Positions 11,370 to 23,829 of a stretch of 64,000 nt of DNA are shown here, in pieces. Both the position numbers and the translations under genes were made by a program. Under the pieces are notes generated by a model, which made no database searches, had not been told where the DNA came from, and worked only from the letters and a program-made list of their open reading frames with translations. Within the stretch, counting starts at the first letter, position 1. Every line of letters starts with the position of its first letter. This DNA comes from Danio rerio (lineage: Eukaryota > Chordata > Actinopteri > Cypriniformes > Danionidae), in the NCBI RefSeq assembly GCF_049306965.1, contig NC_133194.1:8448501-8512500 (forward strand). The letters are read 5' to 3'.

Positions 11370-11970
11370 CGACTCTTTGTGTAAAGTGTCATACAGAGCT
11401 TGGAACATACTGTCATTGTTTCTGGAAGTGCAAACTCATTTCAAGATTCTGGAACTTTTTTGCGTATGAAATTAGCACAATTTTTAAAATCAAATTAAAA
11501 AAAGATCCCGGTCTTTTTCTTTTAGGACTCCCTTCTAAAACACAAGCAATGTCATTGACCCTTTACACCAAAAGTTATACATTTTTAAATAAACTGCTAC
11601 TTGTGGCAAGAAAATGCATCCTTATTAGATGGATAAAAAACACTCCCCCCACTGTGACACAATGGTACAGAGAGATTTTTGCAGTTTTGCCCCATGAGAG
11701 GCTTTCAGCTGTGCTTAATGACAACATAGAAGTTTTCATAATATATGGTTTCCTTTTATAGGTCACTTGCCCTCACATGTGAGAGAAATAGTTTTGTGTG
11801 TTAATTAGGTTTTTGTTTTGTAGAGGAGGGTTGTCGGAGGATCAGAGAATGGTCTTTTGTTTTGTTTTTTTGTTACTTTTGTTGTTGTTTTTATTTTCTT
11901 TTGTTCTGTTCTAAAGTTCTTTTTTTCCAATGACATGTCCATATTATAGGAATGTGCTGTGATAAGGGGG

Positions 11971-12062
<92 letters not shown>

Positions 12063-12310
12063 TTGTGTGCCTTTCCAGAGACTATATGACTAATTGGTTG
12101 CCAATATTGATACTTATAGATAGTATGATGTTTCCCTTTTTTTCTCTTTCCCTTACCTCCATCTATCTGCTGGCTTGTTTTTAAGGATTACTACAATTCC
12201 TACAACTCCTGGCACATTTTTGTAAAACTTGCCTTTGACTATGTCTGTAAAAGCACATTGTACATTTTTTCGAAAACCTTAAATAAACATGTTACAAAAT
12301 TTAAAAAATA
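11370..12310 (+). mobile_element. L1-like LINE 3' end
   Basis: Plus-strand frames carry the C-terminal tail of an L1-type ORF2: CHCFWKCKLISRFWNFF, then LFLLGLPSKTQAMSL and RWIKNTPPTVTQWYREIFAV with LPHERLSAVL. An A-rich 3' UTR follows, ending in AAACCTTAAATAAACATG. It is 5'-truncated with at least one frame change, and a TA microsatellite (about 11978-12058) lies in the 3' UTR. Confidence 0.7.
11978..12058. repeat. (TA)n microsatellite
   Basis: About 80 bp of TA following an A-run. Confidence 0.95.
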
Positions 12311-12419
12311 AATAATTAAATAAAATTTGCAACATTCACAGAGGGAGAAAAAAAAGATGAACATTATGCATGAAATCAAAACTAACCTTTTTGATTTTGT
12401 TAGCTCACATTGCTAGTTT

Positions 12420-12560
12420 TAATGTATGGATGTTTCCCAGTACTTAGTTGCAGCTAGAAAGGCATCTGCAGTGTAAAACATTTAATAAGTTGGCGGTTCA
12501 TTCAGCTTTGACGACCCCTGATGAATAAAGAGACTAAGCTGAAGGAAAAGGAATGAATGA
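12420..12560 (+). mobile_element. DANA SINE 3' fragment
   Basis: AGTTGGCGGTTCATTCAGCT and AGACTAAGCTGAAGGAAAAG are the DANA 3' body, with a short GAAT tail. The head is missing. Confidence 0.75.
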
Positions 12561-13640
12561 CTTTGTTTAGTTGTATTGTTCTATGCTTGTACTTTTATGC
12601 AGATACTCTCCAATAAAACAATCTCAATCAATTTAAAATGATGAACTCTATCCAATACAGTTATGTCATTTTGTGAAATTAGATATGAAACAAAATGGAG
12701 ACTGATTTCAGCACCGGACAGCGGCCAACATTCACACAAAACCTATACTGAATACATTTTACCAAGGCATCAATTATAATCACAAACTGCATGATGTTTT
12801 CCTCCTCTGGCTTTTGCATGACAGCATTAGCATAGTGATTGTAAGTTTGAAGGGTCTGGTTTACATCCAAATGTACTAAGGCATCCTAAGAGACAAACAT
12901 GATTCACTAAAAGCTCTTGCTGGAAAACACGATGGCATTATCGAAGCAGCCATGACCATGAGAGCACAAAAAGCATCTTTACGTAACAAGGCTAATTTAC
13001 AATGAAACATGCACACAGCGCTCATCAATAGATTGATATTGCTGTGCCTCTTCAGTTTGCGAGAGCCCGGTGCAGACGACTCTTCAGACACTACAATGGC
13101 TGGATCTTTAAAGCAACGTGTCCAAGCCGGGCAAGCAGGCCGTCATCTCTGCCTATCGGTAATTTATAGACAGCAGCTATCAGCACACATTATATTTCAC
13201 CGGGTTTTTCCATGGCAGCCTTCCACGAGTGTCCGCCTGGATGTGAAAGCTCTGCTGCTGCGGGATCAATCGATGAGGACATACCAACAGTGATACAGCA
13301 TCTCTGAGTTTCAGTTACACTGAGTTTGCATCAAAAACTGCTGCTTGATGAAATTAAATCATCCTGAGACACTTTGCATTGTGCATTCACAGCTCGAAGG
13401 TACTTCAAAGTATATTGGAGAGCTACTGTGATGCCTCTTTTATTCAGATTCAAGGTCATGTTATGTTTAAATCATATTATCAGATTACATTATGATACAG
13501 AGGAGGAAAAAAGATTGTATAGTCACCAACAAGTGTAAATATGTTCTTATATACAATTGTATTTTTTATTATTATTAATAAAGTGATCTTTATCTGGAAA
13601 ACAAATCATTTTTCTAACAGTAAATGTTGTTACACACTAT
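12561..13640. other. No gene recognised; single-copy-looking
   Basis: About 12690-13330 has higher GC than its surroundings and no repeat signature. The frame at 13009-13293 has no family character and no clear splice partners. Confidence 0.35.
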
Positions 13641-13648
13641 ATATACAG

Positions 13649-13649
13649 T

Positions 13650-13686
<37 letters not shown>

Positions 13687-13695
13687 CAGATAGAC

Positions 13696-13747
<52 letters not shown>
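13649..13747. repeat. (GATA)n microsatellite
   Basis: About 24 GATA units with two GACA interruptions near 13684-13700. Confidence 0.97.
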
Positions 13748-13749
<2 letters not shown>

Positions 13750-14600
13750 CATAAACATATACAAATATTTAATTTAACACCAACAATTTACTTTTTTGGT
13801 TATAGTTATTTTTAAAATGGCAATATATAATAAATATAATACGATACAAATAAAATGCAATGCGTGATATGAAATTAAACTACAATATAGCTGAACGAAC
13901 ATAGGAAACCTCTAAATATCCCTCCTGCCATATAAAACTCCAATAAACAAAAGTATTTTGTTTCCCGGGGTATTATTCTGTACTCTTTTAAACAGTCAAG
14001 TTTAAGTCAAAGCTCCTATTATTTAAATCCTTTGCGTTTTTACGCTCACTGTTTTATTTATGACACAACAGTTCATTGTTAGGCTAAAATTATCGCTTGA
14101 AATTAATTCGTGCTTACCTTAAGCCAGGTAATGCGTCAGCATATCCAGTGGATGAATGTTGTGTGACAGCATGCAGTGTTTATGATGATAACACACCTGC
14201 CTCTGACGACCATTCACACTGTGCCAGCTTTAGCGTCCTGAGCGCGCTATTAAATAACTGGAACGTACCACAAAAACTGACAGGGGTGAGGAGGATTTAA
14301 CCGAGATGAGAGCTGACTTGAACACAAGGATGTGAACCGTAAATTTATGCATATATTCTATTACAAAGTTGATAGTAAATAAACGTTACATGTAAATTAT
14401 ATTCAAGGATACAAACACAGAAACAGCAAGTAAACATTTAAATGACCCCTGCTTTCAAACATATGTGCATCCACACATCCTTGTGAAGTACAAATAAAGA
14501 CCACAGTTTCTATTTGTGTCTGGCAAAAAAGAAAAAAGTACAATTATGTAATAATACATTTAATTTGATCTAATTTTATTTAAATCAAAACAGTAAGCAA
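13748..14600. other. No gene or mobile element recognised
   Basis: AT-rich sequence. The frame at 14097-14300 lacks any family resemblance. Confidence 0.35.
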
Positions 14601-14629
14601 TGATCATTATGATAATAATCATTATGTTA

Positions 14630-14727
14630 ATAACATTAATAATAACAATAATAACAACAACACAATAATAATAATAATAAAATAATAAAAATAACAACAA
14701 CATAAATTATTATTATTATTATTATTA

Positions 14728-14804
<77 letters not shown>

Positions 14805-14805
14805 A
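14630..14805. repeat. (ATT)n/(AAT)n microsatellite
   Basis: Imperfect AAT/AAC units, then about 33 ATT units from about 14706. Poly-Asn frames across it are artefacts. Confidence 0.95.
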
Positions 14806-15069
14806 TGGTTATGATTGATATTATTTGTAGTAATTGGTTTATTTACTTGTAATTCCATTTAAATTTAACCAATCAATAAATATTCTTTATTCTTTTTCTT
14901 AGTATTCATGATAATATTATTATAATTTGTTGTTTTAAATTTTGTTTGGTTTGTTTACACTTTATCCATTATGTTTTTGTTACTAATGTTGTGGTTATTT
15001 GTTCATCATAATAATAAATATAATTTATTTTCATGGTAATTTTGTCATCATTTCATTTTTTATTTATTC

Positions 15070-15132
15070 ATTAATTTTCTTTTCGGCTAAGTCTCTTTAA
15101 TATGTCAGGTTCACCACAGCGAAATGAATCAC
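15070..15132 (-). mobile_element. DANA SINE 3' fragment
   Basis: TTTTCGGCTAAGTCTCTTTA and GGTTCACCACAGCGAAATGA are the DANA 3' end on the minus strand. Confidence 0.65.
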
Positions 15133-15149
15133 CCATTTCATCTTATTAG

Positions 15150-15204
15150 TTATTGTTATTATTATTTTATTATTATTATTATTGTTGTTGTTGTTATCAT
15201 TATC

Positions 15205-15239
<35 letters not shown>

Positions 15240-15370
15240 CATTATTATTATCATCATCATCATCATTTTAGTATTATTTATAATTATTCAAGTAATTTTA
15301 ATTCATTTATTATCTATTATTTATTATTATTAATTTATTTATTATCATCCTTTTCCTCATCATCCTCATC
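15150..15370. repeat. Mixed TTA/TCA trinucleotide and hexanucleotide tract
   Basis: TTATTA runs, then (TTATCA)n at about 15196-15230, TCATCA units and a weaker CATCCT stretch. Confidence 0.9.
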
Positions 15371-15429
15371 ATTTTATGGTTTCAGTAATGTAATATAATA
15401 ATATTTATTTTGCACTGATTATTTACATT

Positions 15430-16400
15430 TAATCTAATTTAGAGCAAACAGGTTTTTATTATTGAAATATAGCATATTAACATTAATATTATTTGCTAGT
15501 TATTGTTTTAAAATCGAAATCAAAAAGAGTCAGACTGTTATTATGAAAAGTCGCTGACGTTCACTAACCCGGATATTGTTTAAATACCGTGTTTCAGCTG
15601 CAGAGGGCTGCAAAGTGTCTTATCTAATATATTTGTGCATGGTTGGATCCTGTAAAAAGCTGTGGTTTCTGCTATATTTGTTCTTTTGAGCATATTGTTG
15701 GAGTTATTCAATGTTACTGAGCGTCTGATTTGAATACAGACACTTACAAACAGGTAAGTTACTGAATGCTTCTGAATTGAAGTTGATTCTACGTGACAGC
15801 AGTTATTTAACTCAACAACAACTTTAAAACTGTTCAAAAATATTATTTATGAATGTCTAATGTCAGTTTTTATTATAATCAATGAGCCTTTGTGATTATT
15901 ATGAAGTGTTGTTGATAATATTGTATATTTTAGTGCTGGGCAAAGATTTATGGCGATTAATTACATCCAAAATAAAAGTTGGTTTTAACATAATTTAAGT
16001 GTGTGTGAAACTTTTATTTTGTATGCAATTTAACGCGATAAGTTTTTGTCCCTGCACTAATTAGAAGTATACATATTATATATACAGTAAAATTGTTTAT
16101 ATTAGATGCGTAAATATGTTTAGAACTATATATGCATAAAATATTATTGTTTTATGGCTCTATAACAAAGTGAATCAGGTACTTGACATGAATTTTAAAA
16201 AAATTAAATAATATTTGTGTTTAAAATTAATAAACTACTAAGTGGTACTTGTAACTGTAATTGTCCAAGAAATGTCAAAGAATTACGATTTTTTTCTTCA
16301 TTGTAGTAGAAATGAACAGATAAATAGAAATGAACCCAATGTTTGTGTGGCAGCCGCTTCAGCCAGGTGAATGTTGGGGGTTCGAGCTCTGTTTGGCATT
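15430..16400. other. No gene recognised; naxe upstream region
   Basis: No coding signal. It contains AT-rich sequence and, toward its right end, the naxe proximal promoter. Confidence 0.4.
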
Positions 16401-16410
16401 GGTCTTCTTG

Positions 16411-16418
16411 TGACGTCA
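16411..16418. promoter_or_regulatory. CRE palindrome in the naxe promoter
   Basis: TGACGTCA, the full cAMP-response element consensus, lies 94 bp upstream of the naxe start codon. CREB/ATF binding is inferred from the consensus only. Confidence 0.55.
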
Positions 16419-16450
16419 CGAGGAGGCTTCGTCCTGACACACACACGAGC

Positions 16451-16471
16451 ATGTTCATCTGCTGCCTCTAA
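16451..16471 (+). other. Short upstream ORF in the naxe 5' leader
   Basis: ATG followed by five codons and TAA (MFICCL), ending 40 bp before the naxe ATG. It would be in the leader only if transcription starts upstream of 16451, which the sequence does not prove. Confidence 0.35.
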
Positions 16472-16511
16472 CATCTACAGTAAACACCTCACGCACAGAC
16501 CCACCTGCACT

Positions 16512-17075
16512 ATGGCCAATACCGGGGTCAAATACCTGGGGTGAGTGCAGAAAAACAGGCTGCAGGAGAGGATGACGATACGTGATTCTTATACATGATG
16601 AGTACTGATGCTTATTAGTCATTATTAATCAGTGGTAAAGCAATTAGATAACTAAAACAATAAAATTAAAAGCAAATCAAATTAAACTAAATAAAACTGA
16701 GTTTATATTCTTCAGAAAATATACATAAATGTATAAAAACAAAGTAGATTTATTTGTTTGTTAATTTTATTTTAAATTAATTAAATTAAGGTTTTAATTG
16801 TAGTTAGTTAACTATAATAATAACCCATCATTAAAGCTTTAATGTGTTGCATTGTTTGTCAATATATGAATGTTTTTTTCTAGCACAAACATATGATGCT
16901 AGTTGTATTGTGTGTTGTGTTGTGCTGTAGTCAGGAGGAGGCTCAGCAGATTGACGAGGAGCTGTTCAGCGACTTCAGCTTCAGTGTGGATCAGCTGATG
17001 GAGCTGGCGGGTTTAAGCTGCGCTACTGCGGTGGCAAAGGTATATCTGACGCTCCTCCATCTCACACACTGACCA

Positions 17076-17136
<61 letters not shown>

Positions 17137-19050
17137 ATCACACGCACTCTAATCAGCCTTTCACTTCATAGGGTTACCCTGTAACATCACTGCTTAAGAG
17201 TCCAGCCAGGGTCCTGGTCATCTGTGGGCCAGGAAACAACGGAGGAGACGGCCTGGTGTGTGCCAGACACCTCAAACTATTTGTGAGTTCACCTCCATAA
17301 TTGAGTGTTGATAATCCTTTATTTTATATCAATTACTGACATCATTAACAGGCATTTATTTGTAACAGGCATATATTGTTATTATATTTTATATATATTT
17401 ATATATTTTTTCTTTGTTTTATCTATTATATTTTATTATATATTATTTTATATTATTGTCATTAATAATAATGTCATTATATATATAGACATACAGTTGA
17501 AGTCAGAATTATTAGCCCCCTTCAATTTTTTTTCTTCTTTTTTTGAATATTTCCCAACTGATGTTTAACAGAGCAGGGACATTTTCACAGTATGTCTGAT
17601 AATATTTTTTCTTCTGGATAAAGTCTTATTTGTTTTATTTCGGCCAGAATAAAAACAGTTTTGAATTTTTTATGAACTTTTTTAGGGACTAAATTATTAA
17701 CCCCTTTAAGCTGTATTTTTTCTCGATAATCTACAGAACAAACCACTGTGATACAATAACTTGCCTAATTACCCTAACCTGCCTAGTTAACATAATTAAC
17801 CTAGATAAGCTTTTAAATGTCACTTTAAGCTGTATAGAAGTGTCTTAAAAATATCTAGTAAATTATTATTTACAGTCATCAAGGTAAAGATAAAATAAAT
17901 CAGTTATTAAACATGAGTTATTAAAATTATTATGTTTAGAAATGTGTTGAAAAAATCTTCTTTCCCTAAAACAGAAATTGGGGAAAAAATAAAAAAGCGG
18001 TCTAATAATTTAAGGGGGGCTAATAATTCTGACTTCAACTGTATATATTAGACATATATGAGTTGTTGTTTATAAATACCATATTCATTTTATTTTTAGT
18101 TCATGCGAATCCAGTTTGATTGAGTTTTATTATTCTAAGTTTAGCTTTTTGTAAATATGCATATGTAGCTTTTACAGTATTTAGTTTATTTATTGTCATT
18201 AAATAATAATATGGTTGTTTTTATATTTTCTATACAAATTTTACATTTTAGTCAATTTTATTTAATTTTGACATTTTTTTATCATTATTTGTTGTTGTAA
18301 ATGTGTTTAGTATGTATAGTTGTCATAATTTTACCTTGACTTTTATTCAATTCAACCAGTTTGTTTTTAGATTTCTAAGTTTTGATATAAATACTGATGC
18401 AAATATTTCTTTGTAGTTTTTAAGTTTTGTTATGTTTCAGTTTATTACATTTGCCTATGCACATGTAATATAATCATTTATACATCAGTTAATACAAATC
18501 ATTTATGTATAAATAAATAAATAAATGCCTGTAACATGTCACGGGTAACACATCATCATGAGTAAACGTTGGCATTTCTTCATTGATTGTTCATTTTGAA
18601 TGACAATTGATGATGTCAATTTGTAGAATCTGTCATCCCCTAGTTCAGGATATCGCTAAAAATAAACCTAATTAAATCTAATTAAAATGTTTCCTTCATT
18701 AGCCTGAATATTTCCCGGAGGCATATTGACATTATTGATGTTCCGTGTGAATGTGTCAGGGTTATGAGCCATCTGTATTGTACCCGAAGCGGCCCAACAA
18801 ACAGCTGTTCCAGAACCTGTCCATCCAGTGTCAGAAGATGGAGATTCCCTTCCTGACGGAGATGCCGGAGGTACAACAACACACAAAAACACATTCGTCA
18901 CCACACAGGAGGCCTTTTCATTAATAAACCAAAATCTAAAGTGCTGACGGCCCTCAACCCGGGCTGTTAATAAACGTTTCAGCACTTGAAATGTGTTCAA
19001 TACTTTTTCTTTTGATTTCATTTTATTACTTAATTTGTAAACTAATTATT

Positions 19051-19122
<72 letters not shown>

Positions 19123-19728
19123 TGTATGGATTTATTTGGTTGTTAACAACATTCGGTGAAAAATTCAAGTGAAAAATGCTGTTGTGTTCAATACTTATTT
19201 TTTCGGCTGTGAGTGTACTAACTGTGTATTTGACCCTGCGGTCTTCAGGCTGACTTGATCGATGAAGCGTATAGCCTGGTTGTGGACGCCATTTTTGGCT
19301 TCAGTTTTAAGGGTGCCGTCAGAGAGCCGTTTGGAGAAATCCTCTCCCAGCTAAAGAAAATCACCGTGCCCATTGCTAGTGTGGACATTCCTTCAGGTCA
19401 GCATTCAGACACATCATACTGTAAATAATGAACAAGATCGCTGACTTAGAACGAGACACTTAAGGCAAATCTTTATGATTAATTTCGGGATTTTAAGGTT
19501 TTCAGTGTGTGTTTTGACTCTTCAGGCTGGGATGTGGAGAAAGGATGTCCTGACGGGATTCAGCCTGATATGCTGATCTCCCTCACAGCTCCAAAGAAAT
19601 CAGCGGCTCTCTTTAAAGGACGCTTTCATTTTCTGGGCGGACGGTTCGTTCCTCCTGTGCTTGAACAGAAGTATCAGCTCAATCTGCCTCAGTACCCGGG
19701 CACAGAGTGTGTGTTTCAGCTCAACTGA
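16512..19728 (+). CDS. naxe: NAD(P)HX epimerase (naxe / apoa1bp)
   Basis: NAXE interconverts the R and S forms of hydrated NADH and NADPH, so that the partner dehydratase (CARKD/NAXD) can repair them. Six coding exons with GT-AG ends: 16512-16540, 16931-17039, 17172-17282, 18760-18870, 19249-19396, 19526-19728. They total 711 nt (236 aa) with no break in frame. The YjeF N-terminal (Rossmann-like) domain fills the protein. [18 protein letters not shown] (residues 63-80) is the dinucleotide/metal loop. [12 protein letters not shown] (from 131) and [12 protein letters not shown] follow, and then the end [15 protein letters not shown]. The start [10 protein letters not shown] aligns with an internal Met of human NAXE, so the mammalian N-terminal targeting extension is absent from this exon. 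An upstream alternative first exon is possible. Intron 3 holds a MITE and intron 4 a TTTA repeat. Identification is secure by family recall. Confidence 0.95.
17083..17135. repeat. (CA)n microsatellite in naxe intron 2
   Basis: About 26 CA units starting 40 bp after the exon 2 donor. Confidence 0.95.
17494..18041 (+). mobile_element. Complete TA-target MITE (CAGTTGAAGTCAG family)
   Basis: Starts CAGTTGAAGTCAGAATTATT and ends AATTCTGACTTCAACTG, with TA flanks. It is the same family as 9716-10248 and sits in naxe intron 3. The remaining intron sequence (18042-18759) shows only AT-rich filler. Confidence 0.85.
19050..19124. repeat. (TTTA)n microsatellite in naxe intron 4
   Basis: About 18 TTTA units in the intron between 18871 and 19248. 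Confidence 0.95.
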
Positions 19729-19774
19729 ACATCTACATAGCTGCTAGTCCAAAAAAAACAGAAAAAGCTTCTGG

Positions 19775-19780
19775 AATAAA
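19775..19780 (+). terminator. naxe polyadenylation signal
   Basis: AATAAA 47 bp after the stop codon, the first such hexamer downstream. A second AATAAA candidate occurs near 19940. Confidence 0.6.
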
Positions 19781-20112
19781 TTTGCTCTGAACACATATTT
19801 TGCTTTTTTAATAATGGGCAGATTTGGATTTGATGATTAATGAGGTTCGAGTCATGAATGTCAAATAGTTAGCAAGGTTGGTTAGAATGTTTCAAAAGCA
19901 CTATTCTGATTTGATTATATGTGGATTTATAAAAACCTAAAATAAATAAAACAAATTTCTTGGAATTTAATGTTGGTAATTACTGTACTGTTTTTTTGTG
20001 TGAAATAAATGTTTATGCTTAAATTATGCAAAAAATTATTATATTACACTATTATTTTAAAAGAAACTAAATAATAACCAAAATTATGCTAAAATGCTTA
20101 TACTATTAATAA

Positions 20113-20118
<6 letters not shown>

Positions 20119-20188
<70 letters not shown>
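20119..20188. repeat. (TA)n microsatellite
   Basis: About 70 bp of TA after an A-run. Confidence 0.95.
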
Positions 20189-20191
<3 letters not shown>

Positions 20192-20253
20192 CCTTAGTGC
20201 CCCACCAGTGCCGATATACAGCCATATTGCATTGCTACGAGTGTGATATTGCG

Positions 20254-20550
20254 TTTATACAACAGTTTGACAGCATAATTGTGTATAAAAAAACAAAATC
20301 AAACAAGGAGAGTCTCAAAAACCCTTTTGTATGAGGAACTACTTTCTTCCGTATTCAAATCATAAGCTGACAGTTAAACAGTTGAGCAGGCATCTTTTAA
20401 ACTTTAGATCTGTAGTGTCTGCTTTTTGCTGGCTGTATGTGGGCGGAGTATTACACAAATGGTAAATAGGCTGTAGGAGTTCTGATATTGCAGAATATCG
20501 CACGGCTATCAGCCAATCAGATTTGAGAACCAGACAGAACTGTTGTATAA

Positions 20551-20551
<1 letters not shown>
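20254..20551. mobile_element. MITE with TTTATACAACAGTT ends
   Basis: The left end TTTATACAACAGTTTGACAG and the right end, whose reverse complement is TTTATACAACAGTTCTGTC, are inverted. The interior is noncoding and includes ATCAGCCAATCAGAT. The superfamily is undetermined. Confidence 0.7.
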
Positions 20552-20560
<9 letters not shown>

Positions 20561-20628
<68 letters not shown>

Positions 20629-20629
20629 A

Positions 20630-20674
<45 letters not shown>

Positions 20675-20675
20675 A

Positions 20676-20732
<57 letters not shown>
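20561..20732. repeat. (GT)n compound microsatellite
   Basis: Three GT blocks separated by two GTATATGTATGTAT interruptions. Poly-Cys/Val frames across it are artefacts. Confidence 0.97.
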
Positions 20733-20734
<2 letters not shown>

Positions 20735-20739
20735 AGTAA

Positions 20740-22290
20740 AAATAAACAAAAAATAAATAGCAAAAGATTACAAAAATTTTACTAAAACTGCTTATACTAT
20801 TAATAAAATATTTTTGGCAAAAGATGGCAAAGTCAATGTTTCAGAGCTTATGTGCATTCTTACAGACTTTCATTTTGTATTTTGTGTCATTTTGGTGGTG
20901 TTAATGAAAACAGCATATATTTTGGCATAGATTTCATTTTTTTATTTTAATTTTTTTTTTCAAAAATCTACTTTACTCACGATAAAAGAAAGTTACATGC
21001 AGGACCTTCTGACAAAAGTCTCCCCACTGAAACCCATTAAAACAGCAATATTTAACCCCAGTGCTATTTAAACTAGAAGTCATAAGTCCTTATCTTCAGT
21101 ATTTTATCACCTAAAAATACTACAAAACATACTTATTAATGGCAAATCCAAAGAATTAATAACCTTCAAGTAGTCTCTTCAACTTTTTCAGGGCTGGATA
21201 CATAATTACCAGGGGTGTAGACACGTGTAACATTACCAATAGAATTAGAAAAAGTAAACTGGCATGTATAACTTTTTATTAATATATTTATGGACAAACG
21301 AATCAGCACACGGGCCAACACAAAATGTCCCGCATGCTGCTGCTTGCAGAAAATTTCTTATAATTATATCAAACAAAATCTTTTGTGTCTGACAGAGGTC
21401 TTAAACTAAAGTATTACTGTTTCATATAATAATACATTTTGCAAGCTGCAACAGTGTACATTTCCATAATGAATATAAAACTCAGATCGGTTTAACACCA
21501 TTTTAAAAACAAATGACCAAAAATTCAATGCAAAAATATCAATACTCCATAAACCATAGATACCTTCCATGAGAAGGTCTAATTGTTCAGTCTAAGATTT
21601 ATATTTCTTAAAAACATTTTTTTTTACATTGCAACTATGTCAGTATTGATTGAACTCAAGCTTTGTATAATACAGCACAACTTATATGTGTTTTATCTAT
21701 AATGGGATTCATTACTAAAAATAAAAAAATGCACCATGTCTTGCATGATCAGTTCCAGCTGTTTCTATCAATTTCATCCATTTTATTTTAAAAACACTTT
21801 CCAATTTCGACATATTTGTGTTTTGTAAAGCACTTTTTTTTCTCTTTTAGCAAAATAATAGTAAATAATACAGCCCACATGCACTTTAAACTATTTATAT
21901 TGTTGCACTTTATTAATGTGTCTATAAATATCAATTATTTTAATAGTCTATAAATGTCTTCACAATTTTATAGTCTATAAATACCAACTATGCATCATTT
22001 TTAAGGTCAATTGCTCAAAATTGTTCTGAGTTTTTTTTCCATTTTCAGATTTTTGTGCTAGAAATGAATGCATATTTAATTTTTAAAAATATTAATCAGA
22101 TTCATAATGTTATCAATTAAATAGATCATTGTTCACCTTCTTCATCTGTAGCTTCTTGTTTTAAAAGAAATCATATTTTTTAATGCTGACGGCCTCTCTG
22201 TTTCACTCACTGATATGACATCCAATGTCATCATTAAAAGTCTTTGTTTTGTGCTGGTGATGGTGATTTGGTCTGGATGTCCTCTGGTGT
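20740..22290. other. Intergenic region and likely rab25 3' UTR
   Basis: AT-rich sequence between naxe and rab25 (convergent genes). The part next to 22293 should be the rab25 3' UTR. Candidate minus-strand AATAAA signals exist (for example near 21783), but none is clearly the one used. Confidence 0.4.
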
Positions 22291-22292
22291 GT

Positions 22293-23790
22293 TCAGGAGT
22301 TTTTGCAGCAGCTTCGGCTCTCCTGGAATTCCCTGGACGGACCGTGTGTCTGTCCAAGAGTCACGGCGCTGATCGAGCCTCTGGTCACTTCTTTACTAGC
22401 AACTTTCTGGTGTATTGCTGGAAAACATAATTGAACACTGCAATAATTAGATTAGATTAGATTCAACTTTGTTGTCATCACACATGTACAAGTACAGGGC
22501 AACGAAATGCAGTTTACTTCTAACCAGACGTGCAATAGCAGCAAGTGCAGGATTTAAGGAGGGCCAGACGGAATCTGCGGATGTTTTTTGCTATTTTTGC
22601 GCAGAATTTTGTTGAAAATCTATGGATGTATGCTGAATGATTTTGGGAGTATCATAACTTAAACTTTAATATATGAAATAAAGAGTAATACCTTTTTAAC
22701 TTGTGTTTAATGTTTACAATGCAAATCCAATCAGATCCACTTTATTTGGAAAAACAAAGCAAGTCTATTTAATATATCTACTAAAAGACAGAAAATATGA
22801 CTTTACAAACCGTATTGTAAATAAATTATATGAATATTTTAATATTAGTCAATAATTATACTGAAATAAATTTGAAAAAAACTGAATAAATCTAAATTTA
22901 CACACATTTACACAAGTGAATATAAAGAATCAATGATGAGCTATAAATCTGGGGAAATCTGTGGCGCAGATTCCGTCTTGGCGAAGTTCTAAAGTGCATT
23001 AAGAGAAAAACTGTTGATATATTTACAGATGGATGTACTATGAACATTATATACAGGTTATTTTAACTATGAACTGAGATTTACAATAGATAACTATACA
23101 TACAGGTTGCTAATAATAATCAAAGGTATGCAGATAGATCTGAATATAATTACAAATGTATATGTGCAGTGGATATGTACAATCCAAGATGAATTAATGC
23201 AACAGTGCAATGATATGTGCAAATTTAATTGTGCACATTTTAGTGCACAGGGAGTTATGAGGAGAGTATAAGAGGGGCAATTGAATCAGTGGGGGCAGAG
23301 TTAAAAAATAATGCATTTAAAGTGAGTCATAAAGGTATCAACTAGTTTGATATACTATGTATGAGTGCCCAATGTTTGTAACTTATGTAACTTTTTAATT
23401 TAGTAGCTAATTTGTGTAATCTCATTTGTACATTTTAGTAGGATTTGCTCATCTCCTAATGAGATATGGGTTGAAGGTAAGGTTTGGGTTCAGTCTTAAT
23501 CAGTGACGTTAAGTAAAAATAAAACTTACCTGTTAGAACTTCGAGGAAAGCAGATTCAACATTAGTCGACTCTAATGCTGAAGTCTCCATAAAAAGTAAG
23601 CCATTGGCATCTGATTTTTTCAGACAAGAAAATATCATTAATAATTAAACATTTTCTAATTGGGATTATTCTGTGAATCCATATGCATTTCAATAATAAC
23701 AAATGTAAAATTGCTAGGGTCTCATTGCACAGAGTGTGTCTTATATTGCACACAGATGAATGAATGAATAAATGAATGAATGAATGAATG

Positions 23791-23829
<39 letters not shown>

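Noticed and set aside
14622-14858. Poly-Asn frame
   Set aside because: Translation of an ATT microsatellite, without start context or homologue.
20360-20785. Thr-His and Cys-Val repeat frames on both strands
   Set aside because: Translations of a GT microsatellite.
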